64,000 nucleotides of DNA from Erythrobacteraceae bacterium (lineage in GTDB: Bacteria > Pseudomonadota > Alphaproteobacteria > Sphingomonadales > Sphingomonadaceae), in NCBI GenBank assembly GCA_027489065.1, contig JAIYAM010000060.1:21498-85497 (forward strand), given 5' to 3'. Positions 17,500-26,779 of the stretch are shown here, piece by piece (positions within the stretch are counted from its first letter, which is position 1; every line of letters starts with the position of its first letter). A model generated the notes under the pieces. It saw only the letters and a program-made list of their open reading frames with translations, ran no database searches and was not told the origin of the DNA. The position numbers and the translations under genes were made by a program.

Positions 17500-19983
17500 A
17501 TGGCCAAGCGCGCCGATCCACTCGCCGACTACAACGCCAAGCGCGACTTTGCGCGCACTGCGGAGCCCAAGGGCAAGCATGATGCGGCGGCCGGCGGGAA
17601 CACCTTCATGGTCCAGAAGCATGCGGCAACCCGGCTCCACTGGGACTTGCGGCTCGAGGTCGACGGCGTGCTCAAAAGCTGGGCGGTCACCAAGGGCCCT
17701 AGTCTCGACCCTTCCGTCAAGCGCCTCGCCGTGCGCACCGAGGACCACCCGCTCGGCTACGCGACCTTCGAGGGCACCATTCCCAAAGGCGAGTATGGCG
17801 GGGGCACGGTGATGCTCTGGGACCGCGGCACTTGGGCGCCCATCCAGGGCAAAAGCGCCAAGGATCTGGATGAAGGCCACCTCCACTTCACGCTCGAAGG
17901 CGAGCGGATGAAGGGCGAGTGGATGCTGATCCGCCTGAAGGGCCGACCGGGAGAGAAGCGGGAAAACTGGCTGCTCCGGAAGGTGACCGACAAATTTGCG
18001 CAGGAAGGCGAAGTGCTGGTCGAGCAGGCATTGACCAGCGTGTCGACGGGCCGTTCGATGGCCGAGATCGCGGCGGGCAAGAAGGGGGAAGCAAAGGCAA
18101 CCGCCAAAGCCGAGGCGCCTGCGAAGGCCAAGCCAAAGGCCAAAACCAAACGCGCCGGCAAGCTTCCCGCATTCCGAAAGCCGCAGCTCGCCACGCTCGT
18201 CGATGCGGTGCCGACCGGCAATGGCTGGATGCACGAGATCAAGTTCGACGGCTACCGCGCGGTGATCGCGGTCAGGCAAGAAGAGGTGAGGGTCTACACC
18301 CGCACCGGCCAGGATTGGACCGACAAGTTCCAGCCGCTGGTTGTCGCTGTTGCCGCCATGGACCTGCCGCCCGCCCTTATCGACGGCGAGATCGTCGCGC
18401 CGGGCAAGGACGGCAATCCCGATTTCTCGACCCTCCAGAACGTGCTCAAGCGCGGCCACGGGTCACAAGGTCCCGGTGATGCGCTCGAATTCCATGCCTT
18501 CGACCTGCTCGAGGTCGACGGCGAGGATCTGACCGGGCTTGCCAACATTGAACGCAAGGAACGCCTCGCCGCGCTGCTCGACGATGCCAGGCCGCCGCTC
18601 TATGTCGCCGACCATGTGATCGGCGCCGGGGAGCAATTGTTCGAGGCGATGTGCAAGGCCGGGCAGGAGGGGATCATCGCCAAGGCGATCGACGCACCCT
18701 ACGCCTCGCGCCGCACGAAAAGCTGGGTGAAGGTCAAGTGCACCCGGCGGCAGGAATTCGTGATTGCCGGCTTCAAGGCTTCCACGGCCCGAGGCCGCCC
18801 TTTCGCCTCGCTGCTGCTGGCGCAGAACGAGGGCGGCAAGCTCGTCTACAAAGGCAATGTCGGCACCGGCTTCGGCGGTGACACGATGGCCGACCTAGCC
18901 GCCAAGATGAAGCCGCTCGAGCGCAAGACGCCGACGGTGGAGGTCGACCGCCCCGCCGCGCGCGGGGTGACATGGATCAGTCCCAAGCTCGTCGCCGAAA
19001 TCGCCTTCGCGGAGTTCACCGCCGAAGGTCGGGTGCGCCACGCAAGCTTCCTGGGTCTGCGCTCCGACAAGCCTGCCAAGGCCGTCACACCCGAGCGGCC
19101 CGTGGCCATGCCCGAACCTGCCAGCGAAGTCGCGATTTCAAGCCGAGAGCGGGTGATCTTCCCCGAAAGCGGGCAGACTAAGGGTGACCTTGCCGATTAT
19201 TATGCAGCGGTCGCGCCGCTGATGCTTCCCTTCCTCGGCAACCGGCCGATCAGCCTCGTCCGCTGTCCGCAGGGGCGCGCGCGCAAATGCTTCTTCCAGA
19301 AGCACGACTCCGGCGCGCTGGGCGACGCGGTCAAGCACGTGCCGATCCGGGAGAAGGACGGCGGCAGCGAGGACTATCTTTACGTCACCGACGCCCGCGG
19401 CATCCTCCAATGCGTGCAGATGGGCACCATCGAGTTCCACGCCTGGGCCTCGCGTGCCGATGCCGTGGAGGCGCCTGATCGCATGATCTTCGATCTCGAT
19501 CCTGACGAGGGCCTCGACTTCGCGGACGTCAAGCAGGCCGCCCGCGACATCGCGAAGCACCTCACCGACATAGGCCTCGCCAGCGTGCCGATGCTTTCGG
19601 GCGGCAAGGGCGTGCACGTGGTCGTCCCGCTCACGCCGGGCCGCCCATGGGAGGAGCACAAGGACTTCGCCCGCCGCTTTGCCGAGGCGCTCAGCCAGGC
19701 CGAACCCGACCGCTTCGTTGCGACAATGAGCAAGGCCAAGCGGACGGGCAAGATCTTCATCGACTGGCTGCGCAACCAGCGCGGCGCGACGGCGGTGGTG
19801 CCCTATTCCGCACGCTCGCGGGCCGGGGCGCCGGTCGCGGTGCCGGTCACCTGGGACGAGCTCGCGACCTTCGACAATGCCCACCCCTTCTCGATCAGCG
19901 ATGCCGACGCGCTGATTGCGCGCGCCGCCGCGCCGGCACTCAAGGGCTGGGGTTTCGCCGCGCAGGCGCTGCCCCCACTGTAG
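17500..19983 (+). CDS. ligD: ATP-dependent DNA ligase D (phosphoesterase-ligase-polymerase order)
   Basis: PE domain FMVQKHAATRLHWDLRLEVDGVLKSWAV; ligase EIKFDGYRA; Pol domain RPISLVRCPQG...FDLDPDEGLDF...GKGVHVVVPL. Confidence 0.95.
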   Translation: MAKRADPLADYNAKRDFARTAEPKGKHDAAAGGNTFMVQKHAATRLHWDLRLEVDGVLKSWAVTKGPSLDPSVKRLAVRTEDHPLGYATFEGTIPKGEYGGGTVMLWDRGTWAPIQGKSAKDLDEGHLHFTLEGERMKGEWMLIRLKGRPGEKRENWLLRKVTDKFAQEGEVLVEQALTSVSTGRSMAEIAAGKKGEAKATAKAEAPAKAKPKAKTKRAGKLPAFRKPQLATLVDAVPTGNGWMHEIKFDGYRAVIAVRQEEVRVYTRTGQDWTDKFQPLVVAVAAMDLPPALIDGEIVAPGKDGNPDFSTLQNVLKRGHGSQGPGDALEFHAFDLLEVDGEDLTGLANIERKERLAALLDDARPPLYVADHVIGAGEQLFEAMCKAGQEGIIAKAIDAPYASRRTKSWVKVKCTRRQEFVIAGFKASTARGRPFASLLLAQNEGGKLVYKGNVGTGFGGDTMADLAAKMKPLERKTPTVEVDRPAARGVTWISPKLVAEIAFAEFTAEGRVRHASFLGLRSDKPAKAVTPERPVAMPEPASEVAISSRERVIFPESGQTKGDLADYYAAVAPLMLPFLGNRPISLVRCPQGRARKCFFQKHDSGALGDAVKHVPIREKDGGSEDYLYVTDARGILQCVQMGTIEFHAWASRADAVEAPDRMIFDLDPDEGLDFADVKQAARDIAKHLTDIGLASVPMLSGGKGVHVVVPLTPGRPWEEHKDFARRFAEALSQAEPDRFVATMSKAKRTGKIFIDWLRNQRGATAVVPYSARSRAGAPVAVPVTWDELATFDNAHPFSISDADALIARAAAPALKGWGFAAQALPPL

Positions 19984-20716
19984 GGCGGTCGAAATGCAGG
20001 TAATTGCTGTTGAACATCGCGACCCGCTTGAGCCTGTCGAGATCGTTGATCCTTAGCTGCTTGTCCGACAGTTCGATCAGCCTTTCGCGGCGCATCTCCT
20101 GAAGCGTGCGGTTGAGGTGGACGAGGCTCAGACCATTGGCTTCCGCCAGATGGTTTTGGGTGATCGGGAAGTCGAAGCTCAACCCTGTCGCCAGTCCCAC
20201 CGCCGACAGGCGGTAATAGAGCTCGACGAACAAGTGCGCGAGCCGTTCAAGCGGCGAGCGCTGCCCGATCGACAGCAGCCATTCGCGCTGGATGCCGGAG
20301 CACACCATCTCGTGCCACAGCAGCGCGCGCAGCAGTTGGGGGCGATCCTCGATCACCGACTGGAATTGCTGCGGCTGGATCTCGAAATAGCGAACGGCAG
20401 TCAGCGCCCCGATCGAATGGTCGAGCTCCTTCAGGATGTAGATGTTGAGGTCGCAGAAGTCGCCCGGCAGGAAAAAGCCGACGATCTGCCGCCGCCCGTC
20501 AGGCAGATCCTTGTAACGACACGCCCAGCCCGACACGAGCAGGCGCACCACGCTGGGGTTCTCCCCTTCGCGGGCGATGTCGTGCCGGGGATCGCGGATG
20601 CAGATCGGGCCTGTCTCCAGCCCCATCAACGCGGCGCGATCCTCCTCCTCGAGCGGCATGTAACGGCCCAGCAGGCGGAACAACGGCTCAATACCCGCTG
20701 CGGTCAGTGTCGTCAT
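19940..20716 (-). CDS. Crp/Fnr family transcriptional regulator
   Basis: Cyclic-nucleotide-binding fold pattern with FFLPGDFCDLNIYILKELDHSIGAL and HTH FPITQNHLAEANGLSLVHLNRTLQEMRRERLI. Confidence 0.88.
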   Translation of the reverse strand: MTTLTAAGIEPLFRLLGRYMPLEEEDRAALMGLETGPICIRDPRHDIAREGENPSVVRLLVSGWACRYKDLPDGRRQIVGFFLPGDFCDLNIYILKELDHSIGALTAVRYFEIQPQQFQSVIEDRPQLLRALLWHEMVCSGIQREWLLSIGQRSPLERLAHLFVELYYRLSAVGLATGLSFDFPITQNHLAEANGLSLVHLNRTLQEMRRERLIELSDKQLRINDLDRLKRVAMFNSNYLHFDRPTVGAAPARRNPSP

Positions 20717-20888
20717 GTTCGTCACCCTCGGTCGTTTCTCCAGAAGTGAGAGACCGCTCACCACAAAGGCGAACGAGGATACCTGCACACTAACGCAGAT
20801 TAGCGGCGCGACAGGGTTTCGAGCGGCTGGGGCGTTCCGATCGCAGGACATGGGCCGCCCTGCGGGCCGGAACGCCCCCAACGCGGGT

Positions 20889-21131
20889 TCAGTAGGTTGC
20901 GGGGGGATCGCTAGCCGGGAAGCTCTGGTCACTCGCTTCATCGACTGCGGACCACGAGCTCCGCTGGCCGTCTCGCATCGCTTCCGGGCCAGCATCGCGC
21001 ACCGGGCTTGCACCGTTATGCGCCTGGTCCGAAGCGAAGGCGGCGGGCCGCCCGGAGCGCCCGCCCTGCTTGCGCTGCGTGAGGACGTAGGCGGCAGCGC
21101 CGACGGCGAAGAGGGTCAGGATCATACGCAT
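20889..21131 (-). CDS. Small membrane-anchored hypothetical protein
   Basis: MRMILTLFAVGAAAYVLTQRKQGGRSGRPAAF...; N-terminal TM plus hydrophilic tail. Confidence 0.5.
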   Translation of the reverse strand: MRMILTLFAVGAAAYVLTQRKQGGRSGRPAAFASDQAHNGASPVRDAGPEAMRDGQRSSWSAVDEASDQSFPASDPPATY

Positions 21132-21280
21132 GGCGGGAGGTTCCTCGGATAGGCGGGCACGGATTCGACCCGCTTTTCAATCCGACAACCTTCCCACCCG
21201 AGGGCAAGGTGTTCTTTATCTTGCTTTAGGTCGGGCATGGACTTGCCCTTGGTGCAACCTATGTTAGCCAAAGTTCAGAC

Positions 21281-23455
21281 ATGGCAATCTATGCGACGAA
21301 GGGGGACAAGGAGCGCATGGCGGACAACCCTTACGATCCTTTCGAGACACTGTTCGGCGCTGCCTTCGACGCCTCGCCCGCGGCTGCCTGCATTCTGGAG
21401 CCGATCTACAGCGACGACGGCGGAGTTGCCGACTGGCGGTATCTCGCGGCCAACCGCCGGATCGGCGATCTGCTGGGCCTGCGCGATCCTGTCGGGCAGA
21501 CTTTGCGGGGCCGCTGGCCGAATGCGTCAGCCGACTGGATGGACGAGTTTGCCGAGGTGCTGACGACCGGAAAGCCGCTGACAGTGGTGCGGGCGGCATC
21601 GGAAAGCGGGCAAATCTACGAAACGTCACTCACGCCCTTGCGGTTCGGCGGGGGCAAGGCGGTCATGGCGACGATCCGCGACGTCACCGGCGAGCACCGC
21701 GCGCGCGCCGAGCAACGCGAGGCCGATGCCCGCTACAAGCTGCTGTTCGATACCATCGACGAGGGATTCTGCATCGTCGAAGTGCTGTTCGACGAAGCTG
21801 GCCACGGCCACGATTATCGCTTCCTCGAGGCCAATGATGCTTTCGTTGGCCAGACTGGCATGGTGAACCCGATCGGCAAGACCATGCGCGAGCTCGAGCC
21901 GGACATCGAGGACAAGTGGGCCGAGACCTACGGCCGGATCGCCCTTACCGGGGTCGCAGAGCGGTTCGAGAGCGAATCCCCGGCGATGAACCGCTGGTTC
22001 GATGTCTTCGCCTTCCCCATTGGCGAGACCGCGCCCTTTCAGGTCGGCATCCTTTTCGAGGACATCGCGCAGCGCAAGCTTATGGAAGCCGCCCTGCGCC
22101 ACAGCGAGAACCGGCTGCACACGCTGATCGAGGCGAGCTCCGACCTGATCTTTCGGATGAACCCGCAAGCCACTCTCATGGAGCAGGTCGGCGGCGATGC
22201 CCTGCTCGGGGATGTCGGAGAGGAAAGCAACTGGATCGAACGTTTCGTGGTCGAAAGCGACCGCGCCATGGTCGGATCGGTGATTGCCGATGCGTCCGCG
22301 CGCCGCGCCCCCTTCCATGTCGAAAACCGGGTGCGCACCGACGACGGGGTTGTGCGCTGGTTATCGTCGCGTGCGGTCCCGGTGCTCGACGACGAAGGGG
22401 CGGTCACCGAGTGGTTCGGGATGGCGACCGACATCACAGCCCGTCGCAACGCCGAACAGCAGCTCGCCCACGGAGCGCAGATGCTGCGGGTGGCGAGCGA
22501 GATCGGCAAGGTCGCGATGTGGGACTGGAACGTCGAGACCGGCGAGCTGATCTGGTCCGACGAGCATTTCCGGATCGAAGGCTATGAAGTCGGAGAGGTC
22601 ATCCCGACCTACGAGATCTGGGCCGAGCGGGTGCATCCCGATGACCGCGAGGGCTGCGACACCAAGGTCGCGCAGGCAATGGCCAGCGGCGGTGACTACA
22701 TCAACGAATACCGCATCTGCCAACGGGGCGGCGAAGTTCGCTGGGTCTCGGCACGCGGGCGCTTCCTCTATGACGAGAAGGGCCAGCCGATCCGCATGCT
22801 CGGGGCGATGATCGACATCACCCAGCGCCGCCGCGAGGAGGAATGGCAGCGCCTGCTCGTCGCAGAGCTTCAGCACCGGGTGCGAAACCTGATCGGCATG
22901 GTGCGATCGGTCGCGCGGCTATCCGCGCCGAGTCATCGGAATGTCGACGATTATGTCGATCACCTGATCGGCCGCCTTCAGGCGATGGGCCGAACCCAGA
23001 GCACCCTGACACGCTCGCCGGGCCGCAGCGTCGACCTTGCCGAGCTGGTGCGCGAGGAGCTGGTGGTCCACGCGGTCCAGCCCGAGATGTGCCATGTCGA
23101 TGGACCGGAGGTGGCGCTTTCGCCCCACGCGGCGGAAATCGTCACGCTGGCGATCCACGAGCTTGCCACCAACTCGGTCAAGTACGGGGCGCTCGGTGAT
23201 TCCGGGTACATCCGGATCGTCTGGTCGACCTACGAGAAGGATGCCAAGCTGTGGGTCTCCTTGCGCTGGCAGGAGACCGCCCCGCGCGGGCCCACCCGCA
23301 ATAACCGCAAGGGTTTTGGCCGCCGGCTCATCGAGGAACGCGTCCCCTACGAACTGGAAGGCACTGGTGAGCTCAAGGTGCACGACACCGGCGTGCTGGC
23401 TCAGCTGGATTTCCCGCTGCAGGACACCGGCAGCATCCTTGACCCGCGATCGTGA
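21281..23455 (+). CDS. Multi-PAS HWE-family sensor histidine kinase
   Basis: Several PAS repeats; LLVAELQHRVRNLIGMVRSVARLS H-box, LAIHELATNSVKYGALGDSGYIRIVW; start may be 21317. Confidence 0.9.
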   Translation: MAIYATKGDKERMADNPYDPFETLFGAAFDASPAAACILEPIYSDDGGVADWRYLAANRRIGDLLGLRDPVGQTLRGRWPNASADWMDEFAEVLTTGKPLTVVRAASESGQIYETSLTPLRFGGGKAVMATIRDVTGEHRARAEQREADARYKLLFDTIDEGFCIVEVLFDEAGHGHDYRFLEANDAFVGQTGMVNPIGKTMRELEPDIEDKWAETYGRIALTGVAERFESESPAMNRWFDVFAFPIGETAPFQVGILFEDIAQRKLMEAALRHSENRLHTLIEASSDLIFRMNPQATLMEQVGGDALLGDVGEESNWIERFVVESDRAMVGSVIADASARRAPFHVENRVRTDDGVVRWLSSRAVPVLDDEGAVTEWFGMATDITARRNAEQQLAHGAQMLRVASEIGKVAMWDWNVETGELIWSDEHFRIEGYEVGEVIPTYEIWAERVHPDDREGCDTKVAQAMASGGDYINEYRICQRGGEVRWVSARGRFLYDEKGQPIRMLGAMIDITQRRREEEWQRLLVAELQHRVRNLIGMVRSVARLSAPSHRNVDDYVDHLIGRLQAMGRTQSTLTRSPGRSVDLAELVREELVVHAVQPEMCHVDGPEVALSPHAAEIVTLAIHELATNSVKYGALGDSGYIRIVWSTYEKDAKLWVSLRWQETAPRGPTRNNRKGFGRRLIEERVPYELEGTGELKVHDTGVLAQLDFPLQDTGSILDPRS

Positions 23456-23466
23456 GGACCTGACGC

Positions 23467-23841
23467 ATGACTGATCGACCGCTAGCCGGCTACCGCATCA
23501 TCATTCTCGAAGATGACTATTATCAGGCACACGACAGCAAGGACACGCTCGTGGAAGCAGGGGCGCAGGTGATCGCGGTGACCGCGACGGTTCCCGATAT
23601 CGACGTCCATCTTGCCGCCGGGCGGGTCGATGCGGTGCTGATCGACATAAATCTGGGGCGCGGACTGTCTTTCGACTTCGCGCGGGTCCTGCGCCGCAAC
23701 GCCATTCCGTTCCTGTTCCTGACAGGTTACGATGCCGGAATGCTGCCCGAGGATCTTGCGGGGAGCCCCTATATCAGCAAGCCTGCCGATCGTGCGCGGA
23801 TCGTGGCAGGACTGGCCGACCTGATGGCCAGCCAGTCCTGA
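23467..23841 (+). CDS. Single-domain response regulator (FATGUY-like variant)
   Basis: RIIILEDDYYQAHDSK, AVLIDINLGRGLSFDF, IPFLFLTGYDAGMLP, YISKPAD. Confidence 0.88.
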   Translation: MTDRPLAGYRIIILEDDYYQAHDSKDTLVEAGAQVIAVTATVPDIDVHLAAGRVDAVLIDINLGRGLSFDFARVLRRNAIPFLFLTGYDAGMLPEDLAGSPYISKPADRARIVAGLADLMASQS

Positions 23842-23863
23842 TCCACTCAAGCCAGATTGGCGA

Positions 23864-24616
23864 TTAGGCCGCCGCCACCTTGAGCTGTTCGCGTTCCAGT
23901 TCGATCTGGGTGCGCGGCGCGAGGTAGGCGCTGTCGAACCCGGCGATCTGCTGCAGGGTACGAAGGTCGAGGATGGTCAGCTGCTTGGATCGCAGCGTGA
24001 TCAGATCCTCCTGCCGCAGCTGCTGGAGCTTGCGGTTGATGTGGACTGGAGTGAGCCCCAGCACGTCGGCAAGATCGTCCTGCGTCAGCGGGAAGTAGAT
24101 CTGGTTGCCGAGGTTCGGATCGACCATCGACAGGCGGTAATGGCTCTCGCAGATGAGGTGCGCCATCCGCTCAAGCGCATCGCGCCGACCGACGTTCACA
24201 ACCCAGGACGAAAGCACCGCATTTTCCATGCAGCCATAGCTGCGCATCGCCTCGCCCACTGCCGGGAAACGGTCGATCACGCGGCGCATGTCGGAATGCA
24301 GGATGTTGACGATCTTGCACGGGCTCAACGTGATCACTTCCTCGATCGCGATCCCGTCGGGTGAGCAATCAAAGTAGAACGCATCGCCAGGGAGCAGCAA
24401 TCGCGTGATCTGCCGGGCGCCATTGCGCAGGATCTGGTAGCGCGCGGCCCAGCCGCTGAGGATCACCGGGAAGGACACCATCTCGTCCCCGTCTCGCGAC
24501 AGGTACTTCTTGGCACCGATCTCACGGGGCTGGCGGCAAAGCTCCTCGACCGCCTCGATCTCCTGCTCGTTGAGTTCGGCAGCATGCATAAGTCGTAGCA
24601 AAAAGGCGTTAGACAC
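23864..24616 (-). CDS. Crp/Fnr family transcriptional regulator (second)
   Basis: RLLLPGDAFYFDCSPDGIAIEEVITLSPC; HTH FPLTQDDLADVLGLTPVHINRKLQQLRQEDLI. Confidence 0.88.
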   Translation of the reverse strand: MSNAFLLRLMHAAELNEQEIEAVEELCRQPREIGAKKYLSRDGDEMVSFPVILSGWAARYQILRNGARQITRLLLPGDAFYFDCSPDGIAIEEVITLSPCKIVNILHSDMRRVIDRFPAVGEAMRSYGCMENAVLSSWVVNVGRRDALERMAHLICESHYRLSMVDPNLGNQIYFPLTQDDLADVLGLTPVHINRKLQQLRQEDLITLRSKQLTILDLRTLQQIAGFDSAYLAPRTQIELEREQLKVAAA

Positions 24617-25033
24617 TTGCGTGCTCCTTCATTCGTAGCGGGGACCCCATTGTCCCCCAATCACCAAAAACTCTCTCACTCAAATGGTACGCGGCGGGTC
24701 GATCACGTTCCCACCTACTCGAATAACAAACGGTGCCATCCTGCATGCGTTCCTGCAACTTATCGCAGATATCGGGCAGCGCACCCCCTCCACTCAAGCC
24801 TCTCCAGCGATTCGTAGGCTCTCGAAAAACCTCGATCGACAACAGCGCTTTACGACACTCGGTTGCGATTATCGGATGAAATAAGGCTACGCTGAACGGG
24901 TTCAGCATAACGGCAAGCGGGCTCAGGTCACTAATGCAGGATAGGCGATAGTTGTGACGCGAGTGAGACCTTTCCTCTCGGGCACGGGATCTGCACGCCG
25001 CAGGCCCGGCACGAAACCGGAAAGGAAACTGAG

Positions 25034-25795
25034 ATGGCGAATGATCGCAACACCAATCGCGAGAGCCGGGGACTGAACGACCGTCAGGAAACTCAGGTGC
25101 AAGGCAGCGAGAACCAGCGTGACGGTGGCGCCTCGCAGGGCGCCGGCTCCTGGAGTCAGGGCCCGCAAGGCGATAACGACAGCTACCTCCGTGACCAGCA
25201 GGGCCAGAGCGGGCAGAGCGATCAAAGCCGCGACCAGGGCGGTGGCTCCGGCCGGCAGAGCGGCTATGGCAGCCAAGGTGGTTATGGCGGCTACGGCGGC
25301 CAAGGCGATGGCTACGAGGACACACGATATGCCGGCCGAGGCAATCAGGGGAGTCAGGGCGGCTACGGCAATCAGGGCAACTTCGGTCAGGGTAGCTTCG
25401 GTTCGTCCGGGCAGAGCGGCTATGGCAGCAGCCACCAGAGCGGCGGAGGAGCCGGCGGATTTGGCTTCAGCGGCCGTGGCGGCGAGGATGCGCTGATGGG
25501 TAGCTCAGAGCACGGGCAGAGCGCCTGGCGGAACCAGCAGGGCCAAGGCCAAGGTCAGCACGGCCATCATCACGACCACAGCTACAGCCAGTGGCGCCAG
25601 AAGCAGATGGAACAGTTCGATAACGACTACCACGAGTTCCGTCAGACCCAGCAGGACGAGTTCAACAGCAAATTCGAGGAATGGCGCAGGCAGCGCGCGG
25701 GACAAGCGAGCCAGAGTGGCGAGCCAGACAGCGCATCGGCTTCGAACACTTCCACGGGTCCGACGCCCGGGAAATCGGGTCCCACCTCGAGCTGA
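25034..25795 (+). CDS. Gly/Gln/Ser/Tyr-rich low-complexity protein with C-terminal aromatic/charged module
   Basis: QSGYGSQGGYGGYGGQGDGYEDTRYAGRGNQGSQGGYGNQGNFGQGSFGSSGQSGYGSS; C-term YSQWRQKQMEQFDNDYHEFRQTQQDEFNSKFEEWRRQR; SD GGAAAGGAAAC upstream. Confidence 0.75.
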   Translation: MANDRNTNRESRGLNDRQETQVQGSENQRDGGASQGAGSWSQGPQGDNDSYLRDQQGQSGQSDQSRDQGGGSGRQSGYGSQGGYGGYGGQGDGYEDTRYAGRGNQGSQGGYGNQGNFGQGSFGSSGQSGYGSSHQSGGGAGGFGFSGRGGEDALMGSSEHGQSAWRNQQGQGQGQHGHHHDHSYSQWRQKQMEQFDNDYHEFRQTQQDEFNSKFEEWRRQRAGQASQSGEPDSASASNTSTGPTPGKSGPTSS

Positions 25796-25995
25796 GCCAA
25801 AGCGGCGGGCTGCGCCTCTGTAGCGTTGCCGCGCGCAACGTAGCGCCCCTGACTTGGCCGGTCGGGGGCGCTTTCTTTTGAATGAACGAAGAAAACGGTC
25901 TGCCGCGAAAGGAAGGCAACACAGGTTAGAGCGTGCAAGGAACGGGTCAGGCAGAACAATCGATGCCCGAGGGTTCCCGATCTCTCCGGCATTGG

Positions 25996-26033
25996 ATGAT
26001 CAAGCTGCCTAGGTTTCCATTCCGCTTGATCAT
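25996..26033. repeat. Perfect 10-bp inverted repeat
   Basis: ATGATCAAGC-N18-GCTTGATCAT. Confidence 0.6.
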
Positions 26034-26049
26034 TTGCCCCAAAACAACT

Positions 26050-26082
26050 CCCCCGCCCAGCGATGGGCGGGGGTCTTTTTTT
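26050..26082 (+). terminator. Rho-independent terminator
   Basis: CCCCCGCCC-agcgat-GGGCGGGGG followed by TCTTTTTTT. Confidence 0.85.
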
Positions 26083-26100
26083 GTCCGCTGACAAACGAAA

Positions 26101-26128
26101 GCCCGCTCCGGCGGGGGCCGGAGCGGGC
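26101..26128 (-). terminator. Strong hairpin downstream of the second hemerythrin gene
   Basis: GCCCGCTCCGGC-gggg-GCCGGAGCGGGC, adjoining the stop side of 26148..26678. Confidence 0.65.
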
Positions 26129-26147
26129 TTGTCAGAGCTTTCGTCCG

Positions 26148-26678
26148 TCAGGACTGGTCGACGCGCTCGAAGTAGTCGCGATATTCCATGCTCATCCGCT
26201 GGCGCTCCGCCATGGGCGCATAGCGGATCACGTCCGGGAGCCAGCTGCTCTCTTCCTGATAGACATGCTGCAGGACAGCACTCTCGATATGGTCGAGCTT
26301 CTCGCGCCATTCCTTCGTGCCCGGCTCGAGCTTCTGCAGCGCGGCGAGCTGCACCTTGGTCATGGCGTGTTCCTCGTAGGCCATGCCCGCGTGGGCCTTG
26401 CCCGAGTGATCCGAAATCTCGGGGTAGACCACCGCCTCTTCGGCCATCGAGTGGGCGTTGAGCAGAAGCGCCAACTCTTCGATGATGGCTTCGGCGTCCA
26501 TGCCGGCGTCTTCGCGGGCCTGCTGGAACAGGCTTTCGATCTGGCGATGCTGGTCGAGGATGTCCTGCGCAAAGGGCTCGTTGACGGCGAGCTGTTCAAG
26601 CTGACGGCGGGCTTCCATGCGCTGTTCGTCGGTGGCGGCCGGCGCGATCGCGGCGGCTATGCGGTCCAGGAATGACAT
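26148..26678 (-). CDS. Hemerythrin-domain protein (second)
   Basis: DILDQHRQIESLFQQAREDA, NAHSMAEEAVVYPEI, EEHAMTKVQL, HVYQEESSWLPD. Confidence 0.85.
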   Translation of the reverse strand: MSFLDRIAAAIAPAATDEQRMEARRQLEQLAVNEPFAQDILDQHRQIESLFQQAREDAGMDAEAIIEELALLLNAHSMAEEAVVYPEISDHSGKAHAGMAYEEHAMTKVQLAALQKLEPGTKEWREKLDHIESAVLQHVYQEESSWLPDVIRYAPMAERQRMSMEYRDYFERVDQS

Positions 26679-26763
26679 GCAATTCTCCTTCTAGAGCAGG
26701 GAGGACGATCCCTTGTTCCGTGACAGTAAAAAGGAGGGGCGGCGGGGGCCTTTTCCTGCGTTC

Positions 26764-26779
26764 CTAACCATCGTTAGGG
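26764..26779. promoter_or_regulatory. Palindrome in a divergent promoter region
   Basis: CCTAAC-catc-GTTAGG between the divergent hemerythrin and antiporter genes; coordinates approximate within 1-3 nt. Confidence 0.4.

Noticed and set aside
25034-25795. Gly-rich repeats as a PE_PGRS-, silk- or ice-binding-type surface protein
   Set aside because: No signal peptide or secretion domain; composition (Q/S/Y/G plus charged C-terminus) fits a cytoplasmic low-complexity protein better.
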